A stretch of DNA of 64,000 nucleotides. Origin: Neurospora crassa OR74A. Lineage: Eukaryota > Ascomycota > Sordariomycetes > Sordariales > Sordariaceae. The stretch lies in the NCBI RefSeq assembly GCF_000182925.2, contig NC_026501.1, positions 8,039,917 to 8,103,916 on the forward strand. Direction: 5' to 3'. The stretch's first letter is position 1; every line of letters starts with the position of its first letter. This document shows positions 33,429 to 44,455 of the stretch, one piece after another. The position numbers and the translations under genes were made by a program. Under the pieces are notes generated by a model. The model made no database searches, was not told the origin of the DNA, and was given only the letters and a program-made list of their open reading frames with translations.

Positions 33429-36400
33429 TATATCGGTGGACTCGGTGTGGATCGAGGACGACGTCGGGCGTTTATATATCGGAAGGCCGCAGCAAGAGGA
33501 TGGCAACCTGGATAGGAGAGACCAAGTTGGTGGGATCTCGGTCTGGAGTTGACTCTGCGGGATGTCAGTTGGGTTTGGACGACTAAGGTGATGGACGGTG
33601 GCGGTTCCTCCTTGCTCAGCACGAGACAGGGAAAGAGCGAGGGGTGGTCAAGGTGAAGGGGCAGGCAAGGCAAGAAGGGGTCAAGGTGTGATAACTAATG
33701 AAGCGGGGCTGGTGTAAACGGGATGGTAATATGCAATGCGGTGCAGACTATGCTTCGAAAGGAGATGGAATTGTCTTTTTCCTTGGGCCCCCAAGTCGAT
33801 TCGGGCGTGGTGGCGCACAGGCAGGCAAGTTGGAGTGACTGCGGCATCTGGATCTTGGGAAAGGTAAAAAAATGTTTCCCCTGCAACATGATGGAACATC
33901 TGCGCTCGTTTTCCTGTGGTGCCAGCCAGCGGTGGTGACCGCCCGGTGCCGGCAGGAGAAAGGGCTGATTGCGCCTCCCACGTCCCTCGATCGACTTGAT
34001 TCCCAAGATTGAATCACGCTTCCATCTCGATTGTCGCTCGGCGATTTGCGGGCTTGTTTGCAGTTGGTGCTTACCTGTCGTCGGCAACCTTGTTCCCTCT
34101 ATGCTGAATCGACAGACGGGCCAAGGGGTCGGGAGCGGGATGGAAAAAGCAATTGGCAGTCGAGATCCAAACCAGAACAAAACAGGAGGAGAGGAAGGGA
34201 AAAGTCGCAGTCGCAGCTGAACGCGCAGCTGGCGTTTTTAGGAGAAGAGTGGGCAGCACTGGCAGTACACTACGACCGCTGATACGCGTAGGCTAGAAGT
34301 GGGAAAGTGGAGGGTTGCGACAGAGGAAAAGACCGGGGAGATGGAGGTTGCTAGTCCCGGCGAATGTGCGGAACGTGGGTCGATCTGCCTGACGTGGTGG
34401 TTCTTCGAGCCAGGAGAGGTCAGGTCTGTCAGGGTGTGCAGGTGTGATCCCCTTTTTTTTCGCACTCATCGTCGACTGGTGGGAGAAAGTCCTTTCGTTC
34501 CCTCGATGCCTTCACAAGCGTCAGCACTAAGTACAACAAACCGAAGCGCAAACCGAAATTTCGAGATGACTGAGAATGATGATATTGCTAAGAGGCCTTT
34601 GAGGCTCTTAGAGCCGCCTGTGTCATCATCTGCTCTGGCACCTTGTTGTTCCGACCTTTGCGCTTCGAAGGCCGCCTGGAGACGCGACGAAATGGCGGGC
34701 TCCCCTCGTAACGAGAAGTGGTATCGAAATTACGAAGCCATGCGCCGGCCTTACAGTTTGGCTGGTGCAATGGTGCAGTGGTGCAGCGGTCTACCGTTGC
34801 CCAGGAATTTGATACTGTACCATGCTGTAAATACACATGCACACTACCGCTACCGCCAAGAGGTAGAACTCTGGAGACCCCAAGACATGGGAGGCTGGAC
34901 CAATTCTTAGGTACTTTTCTTCAACAGGGGGGACGGGGCCTTCTTTCGGCCTTGCACTTTCATCAACAGCGGCCGGATGCAATGTACGCGGGGCCGTCCA
35001 CAGTGCCTAGGTACAGACCAGACTAGGCCAACCCGTTTATCCAAGACCACCGAGGCGGAGGAAGGGACACTATAGAATTTATCTTAGTTTTGACGGCAGA
35101 TGTGTCAATGACAGTGGATAGCGGTGCAACCCATTTTCAGAACTCAAACAAGTACCCGGTGCGACGGCAGACGAGGGCCGAGCAAAAAAGCGAAGCTCCC
35201 AGCAAGCAGGCTGAGATGGGAGTTCTTTGACGTTGTGCATACCGCGCACCATGGTGCACCTGTCGGTCCATGTATATCTAGCCTCCCCAGGCTGCTAAAC
35301 AGCCCAGCCGGGTTCCCAGGGCTAAATGCCAACATCAAAACCCGGGCATTCGGACACCTCTCGTTGTGCAAAGCAACCTGAAGCTTTGGATAGACACTGT
35401 TAGTGATGGAGGTTGGTGATGGAATCAAGCCTTGGCGCGGAGGAGCAGGTGGAGTGTTGTTTGGTAATTGGCCTGACTTGACGGCCCCCTTCTCGCTCCC
35501 CTTCCGAATTGCCATCGCAATCGATGATCTTTGTTTGGGTCAGCGAAGACCTTGAGGTTGGAGAAGCCTGCCTTGATCAGCGGCTATACAGCCCGAGAAA
35601 ATTCTGTTACGTCCCAAGGGTGGTGAGTCGGGTCGTAAGATAGTCGGTTGGTCGGTTGGGCAAAGTAGCTTTGTCGCCGAATTGGCACCGCCTGACACCA
35701 CGAAAGTCGAATGCTCGGTATGTGCTGCGAGTTGAGCATGACGTGAATGGTGGACTCTCAAGCAGGTGGAAGAGCAAGAAAAGCACTGGTGCAGTGATTC
35801 AAGGTCGGCGACAAATGGAAAAGGTCCAGGTCGCGGAGTTGAACCCAAGACGTGGGTCGCGGGCGGGCCCAAGACTGCAGAGTGGGTACCCTGTACCTGC
35901 CGGTACGGAGTCGTACATGACGCCCCATGTCGACCCAATTTTACCCCTGCCGTTCTCTGGCCGTTAGCGGGGTAGGTGCCGACGGGAAGCTTCAACTTTT
36001 GAACTTCGACTGTCACCAGTATGGACATCACTCAGTTGCCTTCTGAGTTGGGAATTCACCCCAGACCTCTTTGGCGTTTCTGGGTTGTTACCTCTAGTCA
36101 ATAAAAATTACCTAAGCATCCCTTTGAAACCGGCCTTTGAGGTCATGAAGCAGGCTCACGGTAATGATATTTCACACCTACCGGTTCATCACCCCCCTGC
36201 CTGGGGACGCGATACCTTCCAGAGCTTGCTGCTTACCTTACAAATACACTCGGCCATAGGTTGAAAGCCTGTGGAGATTGGGCACAGCTGTTTGCACCAT
36301 GACGGGATGCCGCTGAAAGAGGAAGGCGGAATCGAGTGCATACGCTTGGTCCGAACCGCTAGATCTAGGACTTCGAGGTCAGCGATCGGAGAACTCTCTC

Positions 36401-36817
36401 CTTCACGCCACATACATACGATTTTCTAGCCGGAATCTTGGTGCTCCCATGGTTTACCAATTCTTGATCTACAACATGCATCATGACATGAGCTTGCTCT
36501 CCCCGGGTATTCGGATCTTTGGCGGACTGGGCCGAGGGCGGTTTGACAGCTTCCATTTCCATAACCTTCCACCTGAAACATCCGGAAACATTTCTCGCAT
36601 GTCTGGACTATCATGCCTAGATTCGGATCGAGGCAGAACAAGGGTCCAAGACACCAAGACGTCCAGACCCCGGAACTTGAAGACCTCAAGAAACTGCCAT
36701 CAAGCTCCAATCAGCCCTTCGCGACTTAAATCACGGTGGTACAAAATGGCGATTCCAATCGTGTAACGGTGCAGACATGCAGTACTTACCTGAATTGTCG
36801 TCATTCCGCATCTCCTA
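33429..36817. other. Upstream region and gene-poor sequence
   Basis: The first 1-1.5 kb should contain the promoter and leader of the gene at 33428. Beyond that I find only short frames on both strands. A fragment near 36365-36562 (- strand) has coding-like composition but no start, partner exon or known motif. Nothing else is supported. Confidence 0.4.
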
Positions 36818-36856
36818 CCGCAAATAATTGGACTATCCGGAGTCCGGTATTTGCGG
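36818..36856. repeat. Perfect nested hairpin, 39 bp
   Basis: Outer arms CCGCAAATA / TATTTGCGG are fully complementary. Inside, GGACT pairs with AGTCC around a short ATCCGG loop. It is isolated in the gene-poor region and could be a relic of a small inverted-repeat element. Confidence 0.75.
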
Positions 36857-37559
36857 AAATTTCAGTTCGTCCTACGGCCACATACCGAAGAATGCTTCAA
36901 GGAGAGTCGACGCAACAGGGACTGTACGTTTTTCTGGGAAATCCACAACTTCGAGGCAGGCACGCTGCTCTGATTGCTTACTACGGAGTGAGTCGGTAGA
37001 TCTGTAACCAAAAAAGGAACACATTTTGGATTGTGACGAACTCGAATTATTGCATTGCCACGATTGCATTTACCGGACTTCGACTGAATTCGGGCAGCCA
37101 TTTTTCTTGCATTCGAAGAGGATCTTATGTAAGAGGACGGACGGGTGGGTGCACAGACCCCTCTAGAGGGGACGCTTCTGACCACTTAAGGCACCCTTGT
37201 TCTTGCAAATCCGGCTTTGAACTTGAAGTCTTGCGATTTGCAGTTTGCAGCTTCAGTATGGGAAGAAAATTCAGGCACGAAATAATGTGGCATTGGGAAG
37301 CGTTCTTCTTGGATAAAGGGAGGCTTCCACTTGTAGACGCAGGGATTTCTACTGCATTATATTCTTACAGGTACTGGTGTCCTGGTAGTTTCAGGATATA
37401 CCCAGGTACCTCTAGAACATGAGTCTTAAGAAGCCGCGATATCACCTAGCATTCATGGTGTTGGAGATACTTAGGCAGCCATGGACCCGCCTGCACGGTG
37501 ATTTCTTTCTGAAAACGACGCTCTTGAGTACCTTGATGGCCAGAGGGAAATCTAAACAA

Positions 37560-39725
37560 TCAACTTTCCCAAACAAAGTTACTTAAGCAGCCTGCTGAGC
37601 CGATAAACATGCTCATACGTCTTTTCAGGTGCGTGAGTCGTTTCATCATCAACAATGACATGCGGGCAGTCTTGACTGGCTGGAGGATAAGCGGTCTCAG
37701 GCAATGGTGGTCCAGTTTGTAGCAAGAACGACCCGCCGCGGCAGATGGGAGAACCTTGATGGCCTTCCGCTCCAATGGTCCTGAATGAGCCTCACACATA
37801 TCAAGGATTTCGTCGCTGGTTACAACTCTTTCTAATTTCTTTTCGGAATGCAATCCACATCACCGTGGGGTATCTCTACTATCTCACTGGATCCCTATCC
37901 AATTCCGTGGTCGACCCAGAAGATTGAGTACCCACGTCTGGGCAACCACCAACAACCTGCCTACTCTCCAACCCTATCTTCTAGAAAACAGTTTTGTATC
38001 ACTCTTTTCTGAGTGGCTCATCTACGGACGATTTTCTGCATGTGAACGGCATATTCACATCACACTACATCTCCATTTCTGCGGCCCTCTCGGGAAGGTG
38101 AGACTGACTGCTGCTCCGAACTGCGCCGCTCACGCGAAGCTCGGCATCGTTTCCAACCGTCAAGTCGAATGCAGTATGAGCAATTGTCAGAGAAATGTCT
38201 TATATGACCAAGTTGAGGACCCCCCATGAATCAAAAATTGTTCGCCATAACGTTGACCAACAGAACAGGGCTGGTTGCAGTTGAGACCAGACACTATCGT
38301 CGTGTGCGGTCCCACGTTTGGTAACTCATCTGAAACGTGCCCATTTCGAGGGAGACGAGATATTTCGACCTGGTTCTCCCGACACGTTTGTTTCAACTCG
38401 TTCTTTCTGACATTAACGTGCAGCTAGTTTCTATGTCTTATATGGGATATGGGGGTAAGGTGAGAACCCCTGTTTCACCTACATGTAACTTGTCTGAGCT
38501 AGGGCTACCAGTACTTTGACACAATCAAAAGTTCGGGATTTACTAGGACTTGAACGCGGTGTTTAAGCAAGGGCTCATGAAAGAAAAGAACTGTGTGATA
38601 CAACTGCATCCAAAAAAGCTCCACTGTTCCGTCAATAAGGAATTGGGATAAGACACTGTTGACGCTCCAATTATACAGTCAATTATTTCATCAATTATAT
38701 CATGAGTGAGAGAACCTGGCTATGCGTTCCATTCTGCTCTCGTGGGGGCATAATGCGACCTGGACTTTGTGTCATTGTATCCAAACTTGACTATCAAAGA
38801 CCCGTGTTGACAGCTTGGTTTCTCGCTCTTCAACATGGTCCGGGTATTGAAACCTAGTTGCTGGGCAATGGTTGAAATTGTCTTCACATTGACGCACATC
38901 TCTAGCTTCCCAGTTGATGATAGTAAAGGTATATTAGTTGATGGAACATGATGAATAGGTACTAAACAATATGGTTCCTTTACATAATTGTGGAAAATGG
39001 AAGCCAACGGGCAACGTGGGCGGAAAGAAGTCTTACCCACCATCAGTAGTACCCCGTCGATGAGAATGTGAATACAAAAATAAAACCCCAGGTTACGTTG
39101 AGCAATGCCCGCTTCAGTTCTTCATAGCCTGGTGTGCTTGCTCAATATTGGAAAGAGCAAGCGTTGACCTAACGTGCGTTGCTAACCTCGATCGTGCCTT
39201 CTTCTTGGTAAATGTCCTTTAGGGCAGAAATCATGAGATCATTGAAATGCCCGAGAGCGAAGGAAACGATCAGATATACATTTCAATCTTTGATCAGCCT
39301 GATGTCTTCTACTCTTTTCCTCAAGCCTGCTAGGGTGTCGGACTAATCTGGAAACTGACATTTTGAATGTACTCGGGTTAGTGATGGCATACCTCAAGGG
39401 ACTTTCTCCATCATCATCAAGTATTAGAAATACACCTGCAGCACTTCTCAGTTTAACCTGAGACACTCTACTTACGGTATGTCGACCCCATCCTGTTGTT
39501 TCAATACTTTTCAGCATCTCTGTAAACTCTTCGAAGCACACGCTGACCCCCCAAACCCACAAGCTACACTATGCTCACCAACGTCAGGGGTAACCACTAC
39601 GCATTGATCTTATGTTGCCATTAAAACACCTTGATTATTCCAATTTGCCAGATACATCATCACGGCATCGAGCTTCCCATACCCCCCTTTGTCACACAGA
39701 TGTAAATTTGATCAGGAAGCAAAGA
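37560..39725 (-). pseudogene. Decayed multi-exon host gene, family uncertain (possibly ankyrin-like)
   Basis: Several minus-strand fragments have coding composition and plausible splice signals but no continuous frame. In gene order: YGKLDAVMMYLANWNNQG, FEEFTEMLKSIETTGWG followed by a GTAAGT donor, FLILDDDGESPLRYAITNP (resembling an ankyrin repeat), YLIVSFALGHFNDLMIS, LKDIYQEEGTIEVSNA, TISTIAQQLGFNTR, and at the 3' end KLERVVTSDEILDMCEAHSG and VIVDDETTHAPEKTYEHVYR. Internal stops and frame changes separate them. At least one stop (TAA in place of a likely CAA) fits the CpA-to-TpA change typical of RIP; another does not. That these pieces belong to one gene is inference. A heavily spliced lineage-specific gene is the alternative. 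Confidence 0.33.
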
Positions 39726-42559
39726 AACACTCGGCCCAGCTATATATTTGGGAACGGGAAGTCAATGGAGCATGAATGATGACAGTGGCAGACACTACTA
39801 CTGCTGGATTGTATGGACCTTTCCTTTTCTTTCTTCATTTTGGATTATAGGTCCCATCTGGTGTACATCGAGGCTGTGGATAAGCATGAACTTGCACATC
39901 AGACAATTTCCGGACATGGCGCCGAAGCTACGGTTGGAACATTGCTTGCTCGTGAGCCGTGAGTCCGTGTCGGAATTCCAGTTGTTGGTGAAATTGAAGG
40001 ATCGAATGTTAAATATCATGACATCCACACACCTCGTTTGGGTAATGGATGATAACGACGTCACCTATACTAGATGGCCAAAAGCCGCCTGCAATCGTAC
40101 ACTTGGACAATCACTGCGGGAAGTGGGAAGAAGGGCGTCGGGAGGCGTCGAGGGGATGTCCTGCATATCAGGGCTCCTAAATCTGGGGAGGACCAAAGCC
40201 AGCCAACCAGCCAGCTTCGCACGAAATTCATGGTAAATAATGCGTGCGCGTGGCCGCCTGGGCATTTCTACAGGCATCGTATTAAGGAATACTTAGTGTG
40301 ACGATGTTTCTTCGCTCATCGTGCGTCCGAACAAGGGTATGAGAAATAGAGAATTAGGGAGAGAACTTCCGGTGAAACCTTTCCGTATCCTCCTCCAGCT
40401 TGAGAGCTGTTTTTTTTTTCCTTGTTTTTTTTTTCCTTCCGGAGAGTGACCAACAAAAGTCCGAGTTAAATCGCATGCTTGTATGATAGTAACAGTTGTT
40501 TAATCTGAAGAATGGACAAAAAAAGAAGAAGGAGAAAAAAAGAAACGAGAATTACCTCTACAAGCCATCGTCAGCATAGGTGAACAACAATTGTACAAAC
40601 CAGACTCAAGTCGTTCAAATGACGAGAAAAGAAACCACGAATGTAAAACGACTTCATCAGCCACATCATCCTTGACACCGCCTGGCTCCTCTATAGATGA
40701 TGGTCGATGAACATCATTATACATGAGAGAACTGAGTTCTCCCTACCTAACCATGTCAAGGGAACAGCCAAGAGATGAACGAAACATAGGACTGGAACTT
40801 CTGGGTTCTGGATCGAATAAGGTCTGCTTCTTGGCAAGACAACCAAAGAAGCAAAACCGAAACCAAGCCAATTCACGTGGCGAGACTGCTCACTCCATAT
40901 GGTACTTGAGCATGAAGTACATAGACAGACTGGCTGGCAGGTAGGTAGTTTCGAGATCTTCAAGAAAGTCCTGGTTTGGTCCTGGTCCTTGCCGCGCTGC
41001 CGTAGTCTTGGTTCTTCACAAGGTATAACGAATGATAGGGCTTCATACACAGGGGAATGCAAAACAATGAAGTCCGTAATCCTCGGGGTAATTTACCGTG
41101 TGTTGGGTGGTACCAATTGGGGTTGCCACCGGTTCCTGGTCTCTTTCAAATTTGCTTCTATTGTGTTATTAGACTAATAGCTTCCCGCGAAAGATGACAG
41201 TTACGGAAAGGAAGAGTCCCCCCTAAATCGATATTTCTGTAGAAGCTAACCCTAGCGAAATGAAAATGAACAACAAGGATCCAGCAAGGCGATAGCTGAA
41301 GCTAGCCTAGCCATGCAACGTGCTTGAACACATGTACACTAGCATAGCGGTACCCACTTAGCAAGGTTTGAAGTTGTAGGTCTCAGTAATAATGCAGCTT
41401 TGGGAATCATGATCAGGATAGATCGTGAAGTGCCCGGTTGGACGAAGCGTTCCTTCAAGCACCGATTCTCTCCTATAGTACCTAGCTTTCGCCTTGGACC
41501 TGTGAATCTCCAATTTTTCATGCAGCTACTCCTCCACCTGTTGTGTATCTTTGCTGACTGCTTCTCTTCTGGGCATATTTATGTCGTGTTTTCTGACAAG
41601 AAAAGAACGTGTACCGACTGCATCGACGCAAACCTGAAACCTTGGTTAAGAAGCAAGTGATAGGCAGAAAGTGATGAGCGATCTGGCATCTGCCACGAGA
41701 TCTCGTGGGGGATTGACGTGTCTCCGTGTGCTGTGCTGGGATCGACATGAGCGGGCGAACGGCAGACATCGCAGTGACTAGAGATAACCATTCAATCAGA
41801 TAGTACGCAGTATGATTTTTCATTTGACCTCCAGAGCGCTACTTTGCGCCTGAATCAGAAAAAAATATGAAGACTGCAGTTTGAATCAAGGCAAATAAGG
41901 TGAAGATGACGTGGTGGACTTCCCGAAGGAGATGTACAAATCCCGAACACGCGTCGGTGGCTGTCTGACTGTCAAACCTCCATGCTTGATTCGAGAGCCG
42001 AACAGAAAGACAGAGCCAGTATACTCACCAGCCAGACAATGTATTGCAGAAACGCCGTCCAAGAAGGCGTTGTCAACCAGCCGAGAAATGCCAGTTCCAA
42101 AGCTGTTATCTAGTTGAGGCATTCAACCAACTGAGGACGTTCAAATCTAACAGACAGGAAAGAAAAACCTCAAGACGATGGGACTTTCCAAACACTGGTT
42201 CAGCCAATCCCACGAGACGGTCGTAACTATTATGCATGTCGGTGAAGCACGAAGCGCCTTTGCCGGAGTCCTTAATGTGGATTGCCGTACAAAGTGCGGA
42301 TATGCCTTGTATGACCAGATGTCATGGTGCGGCTACATAGAATAGCACCCGTTGCAGCTGCATCTCCGTCGATCGTCGAGGATTCGTGCGCTGTCATTGA
42401 ACAACACCGGTGAAATGAAAGATTTTCCCGATCGACAGGAACAGTTGGTGAATATCGAGTGAGAAAGCAAAAACAGTGAAACATATCAGCTGCAGGGCTC
42501 TGCCAGAACCGACGACGAAGAGAGAAAGCCAAGGGCGAAGAGGCACGTCGTCTTAGACA
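39726..42559. other. Gene-poor sequence with one coding-like short frame
   Basis: No complete gene seen. A T-rich pair of runs lies at 40410-40436. On the minus strand 41886-42122 an ATG-started frame of 78 codons (MPQLDNSFGTGISRLVDN at its head, RVRDLYISFGKSTTSSS at its end) has natural-looking composition but no recognised domain. It may be a terminal fragment of a decayed gene. Confidence 0.35.
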
Positions 42560-42661
42560 TTTGGTGGATCACGGACGGGAGGTGGACCTCCCCGGGGTTT
42601 TTGTGGGTCCTTCTAGACCGAAGCCAAGGGGTGGGCCCGGGAGAACTTCCCGTCCACCAAG
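42560..42661. other. GC-rich long hairpin, possible structured RNA or element relic
   Basis: GGACGGGA at 42573-42580 pairs perfectly with TCCCGTCC ending at 42655. An outer TTTGGT / ACCAAG helix continues the stem after a 7-base bulge. Inside, a further CCCGGG-rich stem can form. A second small hairpin (GCTCG-CTC-CGAGC) follows at about 42672-42685. The island is much richer in GC than the sequence around it. I could not match it to tRNA, 5S, U1-U6, SRP or RNase P features I know, so the class is open. A MITE remnant is the other option. Confidence 0.45.
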
Positions 42662-44318
42662 GTAGCGTGCCCCGGCTCGCTCCGAGCAGGCCGTCTGCAT
42701 AATCTGTCCCTCAAAGCTTGAGCGTCCTTGGATGGTTGTCAACGATGATTACCTAGCTCTTAATCAAACATCTACCAAACAAGAAATCAGAATTGTGTGC
42801 TCAATGCTCTTGCAATAATTTCAGTTGTTGATAGGTGAGGGAATGAAACCCTACGAGCCTGTCAAACTGTAAAGCCTTGGGTCTTCATACCTGATCCCAA
42901 AGAAGTGGAATGCTGATGACGGCCTCGAGGGTGCTTTGGAACCGTGCCTATGGTTATGTGGATGGTCTGGGATGCATTCCTTCAGCTTCTTATCACCGGG
43001 GTATTAGTGCCTTTAGCTTTGGCTGCGGTTGTAGAGGTACTTTTTCGTTTTGGCATGCTCACTGGGACGCACATTGTGTTCCGATTAGCAGGTCATGAGT
43101 GAGGTAAGCTCATGTTGCGCCCGTTTGGTAGCTCCCATGCTTTCTAAGGTGTACCGAAGAGCAGCTGGGTTTCGGTCTTTGAGAATCTTGAAGCTATCAT
43201 GACTAAATTCGGTTTCGTCGATGTCATCTGTTCTGGTGCCTTGCTGTATCAAGCTGACCATGAATAAGCAGGCATTCAACGTTCCAAGTGCTGGCGCAGC
43301 GTCACTGCACACTTCCGGTGGTCTAGACATCTCTCAGCCTAGTGCCCAGTATCCTATGCCGTAGTGTATACAGGAACAATGGTTTAATACCAAACAATCA
43401 ATGCCCTGTTAACGTACAGAGACTGTCCTGATTGCTGGAGTCGTCGAATATTCATGTGTAACTGGCGGGTGTCTGGACTAGCCAACCTTGCATTTCTGAC
43501 CCCTCCATCGGCCCAGTTGCTTCTCGAAATTGGGGCAAAGCACAACAAGGCCATGAGGCATGTTGTGCAACATATTGTGCAACCCTCGAGGCTGCAGCAG
43601 TCGCTCGGATGTGATGATGGGGATATTCCCATTTGACAGCTCCTCGACGTGGCTTTCGGTTCGGTCAAAGCACTGGAAATGTCTCCAGGCAACCAAGATG
43701 GGAAAAGCGTGATATCCTCAAAAAACTCGCATTTCTGTCGGGCGGCAGCTGACGTACGATGACAATACTAACTGTGACCAAGGCGAGTCGAGGATGACGG
43801 GAGCAAGGCTAACTCGAACCCAATTCCAACTAGGACGATAGCTGCGCCGCACACAGTGTAGCGGCGGGTGAGGCGGGATCTTGAAGAGGCAGCCCTATGG
43901 GCGTATTACTGCATGCACCCTCAGCATCAGGCGATTAGTGTGCTGGGCACGATCCAGAAAATTTTTGAGAGGTCAGGGTGTCCATTCCCTCGCGGCGTTG
44001 AAGAAAAAGCCCATCTTCTTTGTGAAGGATGCCATGAGAAGCCGCAGCTGCCGTTGACGACCATCTTGATGCGAGGATTCCATCCCGAGATGGTGGAAAA
44101 CGACCAAGAATCTGCAAGGACCGAGCCAGGGGGCGGCTGTTGGAATATATTGAATCCGTTATATCAACCGAAAGGAGAAGGGCCTAGCTTATTAACAGCC
44201 TTGTGCAATGCCTTGTACGTACAGCAAAAGACGATTCGAGGATCTGGGCGCTCGACGGAGTGTAGATGGCACGGGGAGACGGGGCTCGAGGCAGGGGAAG
44301 GTGGCCGAATGGTTGTAG
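42662..44318. other. Gene-poor sequence with coding-like fragments on both strands
   Basis: A minus-strand frame at 43085-43330 (ATG at 43330; MSRPPEVCSDAAPALGTLNA at its head, then DDIDETEFSHDSFKIL) looks coding, but I cannot link it to other exons. On the plus strand near 42955-43100 a short frame encodes a strongly hydrophobic segment (LLITGVLVPLALAAVVEVLF). A Cys-rich minus-strand fragment lies at 43500-43640 (DCCSLEGCTICCTTC). These may be remains of several degraded genes; none is annotated as a gene. Confidence 0.3.
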
Positions 44319-44455
44319 AAATAAACCGAACATGTTACGGTCAGCACATTCTCTAGCTGATGTATTTCTAGCTTTTAATGATCCTTATTACTGTTTTGTA
44401 ACGGCCTTTCCTAGCCAAAGCGAGCCGTGTCAGACTGTTTATGTTCGGTTTATTT
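44319..44455. mobile_element. Candidate MITE, 137 bp with 15-bp perfect inverted ends
   Basis: The left end is AAATAAACCGAACAT and the right end, ATGTTCGGTTTATTT at 44441-44455, is its exact reverse complement. The interior is AT-rich and non-coding. No clear target-site duplication is visible, so it is weaker than the element at 24659. Chance occurrence of a 15-bp perfect inverted pair this close is unlikely but possible. Confidence 0.45.

Noticed and set aside
36785-36800. U1-like string TACTTACCTG
   Set aside because: The sequence after it does not match U1 snRNA; it is better read as a minus-strand CAG|GTAAGT donor-like site without a supported exon.
43868-44356. 162-codon plus-strand frame
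   Set aside because: Begins at GTG; from its first ATG (43913) nothing is recognisable and the end overlaps the candidate MITE.
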